Source: Emergomyces orientalis
Lineage: Eukaryota; Ascomycota; Eurotiomycetes; Onygenales; Ajellomycetaceae
Length of the DNA stretch: 64,000 bases
Direction: 5' to 3'
Assembly: GCA_002110485.1 (NCBI GenBank)
Contig: MOWL01000046.1
Span: 62,001 to 126,000 of the forward strand
Part shown: one piece after another, positions 59,547 to 64,000 of the stretch
Layout: each line of letters starts with the position of its first letter
Position numbering within the stretch: the stretch's first letter is position 1
Notes under the pieces: generated by a model
What the model saw: the letters and a program-made list of their open reading frames with translations, nothing else
What the model was told of the DNA's origin: nothing
The model's database searches: none
Position numbers and translations under genes: made by a program

Positions 59547-59655
59547 CGACCGACGCAGGACTCGAACCTGCAATCTTCCGCAGTCTGGATAACATCGGAT
59601 GTAAATCTGATGGTGGAACCGGAAACGGATGCGTTAGCCATTACGCCAGCCGGCC
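59547..59655 (-). tRNA. tRNA-Arg(CCG) with intron
   Basis: On the minus strand the sequence folds as a complete tRNA once a 36-nt intron is removed. The acceptor stem is GGCCGGC with GTCGGTC (two G-U pairs), followed by T8 and a D stem GCGT/ACGC with loop AATGGCTA (the GG pair is conserved). The anticodon stem is TCCGT/GCGGA, the variable region AGATT, and the T arm GCAGG-TTCGAGT-CCTGC. The discriminator base is G. The anticodon loop reads T32 T33 C C G G37, then the intron (59618-59583), then T38. An intron one base 3' of the anticodon is the canonical eukaryotic position. Anticodon CCG reads CGG (Arg). The total of 109 nt equals 73 plus 36. No CCA is encoded, as expected for a nuclear tRNA. 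Only the exact intron boundaries are assumed from the canonical position. Confidence 0.93.
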
Positions 59656-62600
59656 AGTAGCATTGGGGTTTTAGGATTTCCGTGCCTTCTAACCCCATAA
59701 TTCCCAAGGTTGCCTTCATTCAGATATAGTGTTTGTTACCTAATCGCGGACCCACCCAAACCTTATGCTGAACCTTGGTTCGATCCGGGTCGATCCGTGG
59801 TTGATTGGCCGTTGCCGCTTAGGGCTCAATCACAGCAGCATCACCTCTTTTCCACTTCGAACTTGAACTTTCACCACAAGGCAATTTAGAGCAGACAAGA
59901 CACAACTATGTTAATATCAGAAGTGCTTGAAAATTGTCTAATTTAAGCTCTGTATTGATTGTCTGTCTCATTAAACTACTTGACAAACTTATCACTTCAG
60001 AGTCATTGCAACTAGCAAAACCCTTTCCAACTCAATTTGATTTTCACGATTGATACTATATCTGCCATTGCAACTTTACTGGTATTCCTTTAGAACGGTT
60101 ATATCATGAGGTTTTCTTGCTGGGAACTATATGCCCTTCATCAGAAAGGGGGGAAAATGATATTACTCTGCTGGCATATTTCATTGAGACAGCGACACCA
60201 GAAACTGCTGCAATTCTACTGAGATATTTCTCAAGCTGGATTATTTCCAAAGCTACCTCTTTTTCCTAAAAGCCCTGTCTTGAACCCTGAAATTTATTTG
60301 TACATACCATCTTTTGGTCTACAATCTTGCAGCTCGCCATGCGATTTCAGCAAAGATAAAACCGGGAATTTGATGGCTCACGACAAATAAATTTATACTA
60401 AATAGAGGTTCCAGATATCTTGGGTTTTCATGATGGAAGGCAAATTTGTTCCCCCCGCGAACTACCTATCGACTCTCAATTCGAAACAGCAAACACGAGG
60501 AGGACCCGTTAGAGTTGAGAATACCTTATCTGCCCGAGCAGAGGAAGCTCAAAAGCATCATTCGTTTGCACGAAACCTTGCCTTCCCGCATACTGGTTTA
60601 TCTATGTATCCGTCCGTCGCTATCACGAAAGCCGTGAACGGGATGGAAGTTCGAATAAAAAATGGGAACGAATCGATAATACTGGGGCACTGGCCGATTA
60701 CAAGAACTACCTATCTCACCGCCAAACTGAAATGACAACATACCCTATTATTGACTCGGATATCTCGGCCAGTCAAACTTGGTGGCATATTTCCACAAGT
60801 TGGATTTTAGGGGGTGTTGGTTTTTTTTAACGATCTGGTTTTTGGTACGAACCTTTCCTCCCCCTGACTTCCTTCACTTTTCGTTCCCCGATCTGGATTG
60901 AAAAGAAAATCTATGATTTTCATGCATGCAGGCAGACCAAGATACAGTTATATGCTTGTCAATTGTAAGATCCTTGTAAAATTACTGGAGTGTGTCATCC
61001 ACGATATCAGGATAAAACGGAGGTTTTCTTCAGCAGGAGGATACGCGACGATATCAATTCATTCTCAATCATACATATTTCGTTCTTTTTTTATTTTATT
61101 TTACCAACGCAATGTGCTAATTCTTTCTAGGGCTGCGATATGGGCTTCCAGCAAACCTTCTGATGCAGGCATTTGTGAAGACTTAGTACCAACTAATTAT
61201 ATTCCAGTTATTATTATACTTTAACCATATTTACGATATATACATGCGAACTCTTCGTTAAACCTGAGGGACAGCACATAACTGCATATGAAGATGAAGC
61301 GAGGATATTATCCCTCTTGATCCCGGTGAGCGAATTTTGCGAAATAACACAGATATTATTATACCAAAGCTTTTGCTGGAACCAAGTGCGCTGAGCGATC
61401 CCCAAGCAAATTGTTTGAATATAGCCCTGCTAATAACAAATACCTGAGTAAGGATTATGATGCATGCATCCTAGAGGAACATCTGACCCTTTCTCATTTA
61501 CTCTCCACTATGAACATTTCCTCTGCAACAACCTCCATGTATGTCCAGTCCATGTTACGACAAATATTTATTCCGCTCCAAATGGCATAAATCGGTTTTC
61601 CACTCCAAGCCCTTCTCATCTCCCCTCGGCCATTAGTCTAGACCCTCAAAATCACTGACATAAAAATATCGGCCTTCGTTCCATCCTACCGCTTACACTG
61701 CCCATCACTTTGTAAAAATATTTTGGCCTCTAGCGTACATACATCTATAGATTGTACGATGTTACATGGAACGGGAGAATAAGAAGATCGAGGATCATAG
61801 TTACACTCCTCTTATTCTATGTTAGTAGATACAAACAGACTGAGTTCAACATTCCTAGGATAATTAATAATGAGGGCCCGACATGTGCGTATGTGGTTCG
61901 TTAATGGATCTGTTCGTCCTTTGGTGACTTTGTTGGTGTTTCAAAATTCTACTTCTATTGCATATTAATAGTTAATGATTAGCTGATTAACGGATCAATT
62001 AAATCAAATTAATACTCCGGAACATTTGGTTATTTGTTTTTTTTTGAGGTTGTTGCATGTCTGGCCTTAAAGGTGGCAAATCAGATCAACCAAAGCGGCG
62101 ATTTGCTTCTTTCAAACTGTTTAGCTCGAGGACGCGACGGAGCAATTTGTCAACTAACCATGGCCCAGGAGGCTGCCATGGGGCAAGATCGATATCGTGT
62201 CAAGCTAGAATATTCATTTATGGTATTGCGTCATGGGGGGGTCAAAAAAGAAATAACAAATGGGCGTTTTGTGTCGGTTGTTAGTGCAGCGGGGCGATCA
62301 TCTGCCAACTTGCCTGCCAATGATCATTACTCCACGGTTCGAGCCGTGAGGAGTTGGGTGCAAAGCCCTTACTTTACAATCATGCATCCGCGCTGGTGCG
62401 GTTCATCAGTTGCATGAACGCTTCTTGATATTGTGATAGAGAAACGCTGGGGAAATGGCGGAAAGGCACGGGTAAAGAGCGCAACAAATCGATAACGGGA
62501 AGATGTGTCTCGTATGCGAAGCCATCTTTCGTTGCCCAAGTTTGCGTATCTTCCTTCCAGCAGTTCCATGATGCTTGCCCGAACTCTATTTGACGAACTG

Positions 62601-64000
62601 CTTTTGAACCCAACATCCACATACAGCTGGAACGCCCGGGGTTTTTTTCAGCCGCATCCGGGAGATATTCAAAGGTGACGGGGAAAATGATTTTCACCAA
62701 CATTAAACAGCCAGCTTTATTTGGAGCTTTGTTCAGATGCATTCACCGTGGCCCAAATGTGGATACGTGGTTCGAATTCGAAGCGGCGCACCATTCTCTT
62801 CTGTATCCTTTCCCGGAAGTCTTCCCCCCCCCCCCACCCCCCAAATTTTTTTTTTTGGAAAATCTAGCCATTTCCAAATCCAACACCGCACGTTATCCCG
62901 CGGGATGGTGGGAGGTGAAAGAAGGAGAACTACTACTCGAAGGAGCCAACCCTTACATATTTTGGGCAGACGGATTCCTTTTCTTTCTGTAGAGTTGGGC
63001 AAACAAAAATCAGCCTAGGCAGTATATTCTTCCAAATTCATTGCTTTGCTGATGTCATTCAATCGAAGTGGCGGAAGGGTTTGCTGATGGGTATTGTTTC
63101 CCACATCTTTTTCTCGGCGATTGAACCGTTCTCAATATCAGCTCGAAAATGTAGCGGTGACTTCACCGCCTTAGGCCACTACTTGCATGGATATGCCACA
63201 TAGCCACTCGCTCTGTTCAAACACATCTGCTCTGACTTTTGCGTTAATATATGCTAGGAAAAGGTACCCTTGCCATTAAAGCGGGATTCCTGCAGGTTTT
63301 ATTACAGTTATCAAAGGATATAAATGGCGTTTCGCTCACAATTCCACAAGTTTGCCTGCCTTATCCTGTAAATCACTGTCGTGTGGGGCAGCGTGGACGG
63401 GCTGTGTCAGGAAAGATTGAAGAATTTGGGGGAATTTGCTGGCCAGACGGCGACCTGATAAATGCCACATGGTCGTGAATATGCTGTGCGACCTCCAGAC
63501 ATATGGGAAACCTGTATAGGCGATTTCAATTACTTTCGGGATCGTCGCCGCGCTCTCATTTAATGCCGGAAGCCCCCATCTGAACAACGCCCAGACAATA
63601 TATCATGTCGCTGAAAAATTTTCTGCCGTTCATTTTTCAACTTCTGACATTTAGTGTCCGAGCTAATCGTCAGACCTTGCCCTATATTATTAAAGAGTTC
63701 ACGCCCTGGTTTGGGGTCCAATCTCACATCGCCCCACAGCGCTGATTCCTGCCAGACAAGATGATTAATTAGTGGCGGGAGATGCCACAGTTCGTGACAA
63801 TTTTAACTGGATTCCTATGCCAAACCCCTGCTGCATAAAATCTCTTCATTATTAATCTTTAATCTTTTCTTTTTTTATCATTGATGCGCTTTTGTGGCTG
63901 AAGTTACCAAGCCCAGCACGATGACGCCAAAACACCAGGGCTGGAGGGCTCGATTTTATTTTTATATTTTATATTTTGTATCTATGTTATAAATTTTTTA
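59656..64000. other. Gene-free right end of the window
   Basis: About 4.3 kb with no gene I can support. Sequence from about 59900 to 62050 is A/T-rich with very short open frames. From 62050 to 63600 there are overlapping open frames on both strands (62034-62417 +, 62380-62742 -, 62675-62992 +, 63251-63478 +) without recognisable domains, start context or introns. The minus-strand frame 62380-62742 reads the most protein-like, and could be an eroded gene fragment. A C tract lies at about 62826-62842. Confidence 0.45.

Noticed and set aside
62333..62348. Near-palindrome CACGGTTCGAGCCGTG considered as a tRNA T-arm
   Set aside because: The stem-loop resembles a T arm, but the flanks give no acceptor, D or anticodon stems.

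Overview
This window is nuclear DNA of a filamentous ascomycete, most likely a Eurotiomycete and possibly an Onygenales mould. The evidence is many short spliceosomal introns (about 50-170 nt, GT...AG, some with visible CTAAC or CTGAC branch-like sites), proteins that read like Aspergillus or dimorphic-mould orthologues, pyrimidine-rich leaders, and an intron-containing nuclear tRNA. The class is inferred from family resemblance and not proven. There are no operons, CRISPR arrays, phage or plasmid features, and no intact transposon.

Layout. 0.8-17.3 kb: a SWIRM-domain protein (+), a CDC50/Lem3 flippase subunit (+, six exons), the FACT subunit Spt16 (-, seven exons), a mitochondrial-carrier-fold protein (+), and an MFS sugar transporter (+) whose conserved-looking N-terminal extension has no in-frame ATG. 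19.2-31.5 kb: a PMT2-type protein O-mannosyltransferase (+), a Rab GTPase with a large insert between the switch regions (-), a Pns1/CTL-family membrane protein (+), and a long, mostly disordered protein that I tentatively relate to the Ell-binding protein Ebp1 (-). 33.7-42.9 kb: an aldo-keto reductase (-), the SelO/Fmp40 AMPylase (+), a protein with UIM-like helices (+), and a seven-zinc-knuckle CNBP/Gis2/Byr3 protein (-) with several micro-exons. 45-55.8 kb is denser: an F-box protein (-), a Sae2/CtIP/Ctp1 resection factor (+), Pex16 (+), RNase H2 subunit A (-), and the centromere protein CENP-C/Mif2 (+). 55.8-64 kb has no convincing protein gene. It holds a tRNA-Arg(CCG) with a 36-nt intron, simple repeats, and short ORFs that may be decayed sequence.

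Functional themes. Most genes are housekeeping: transcription and chromatin (SWIRM protein, Spt16, Ebp1-like), genome maintenance and segregation (Sae2, RNase H2A, CENP-C), membranes and secretion (Cdc50, Pmt2, Rab, Pns1), and organelles (carrier, SelO, Pex16). Neighbouring genes are independent and individually promoted, in convergent, divergent or tandem pairs. Exon limits were assembled by hand from reading-frame continuity, splice consensus and protein-family expectation. No transcript data were available.

I did not find a clearly new biological system. The best leads are the Rab insert, the micro-exon-rich zinc-knuckle gene, the missing start of the sugar transporter, the multi-UIM-like protein, and the gene-poor right end.
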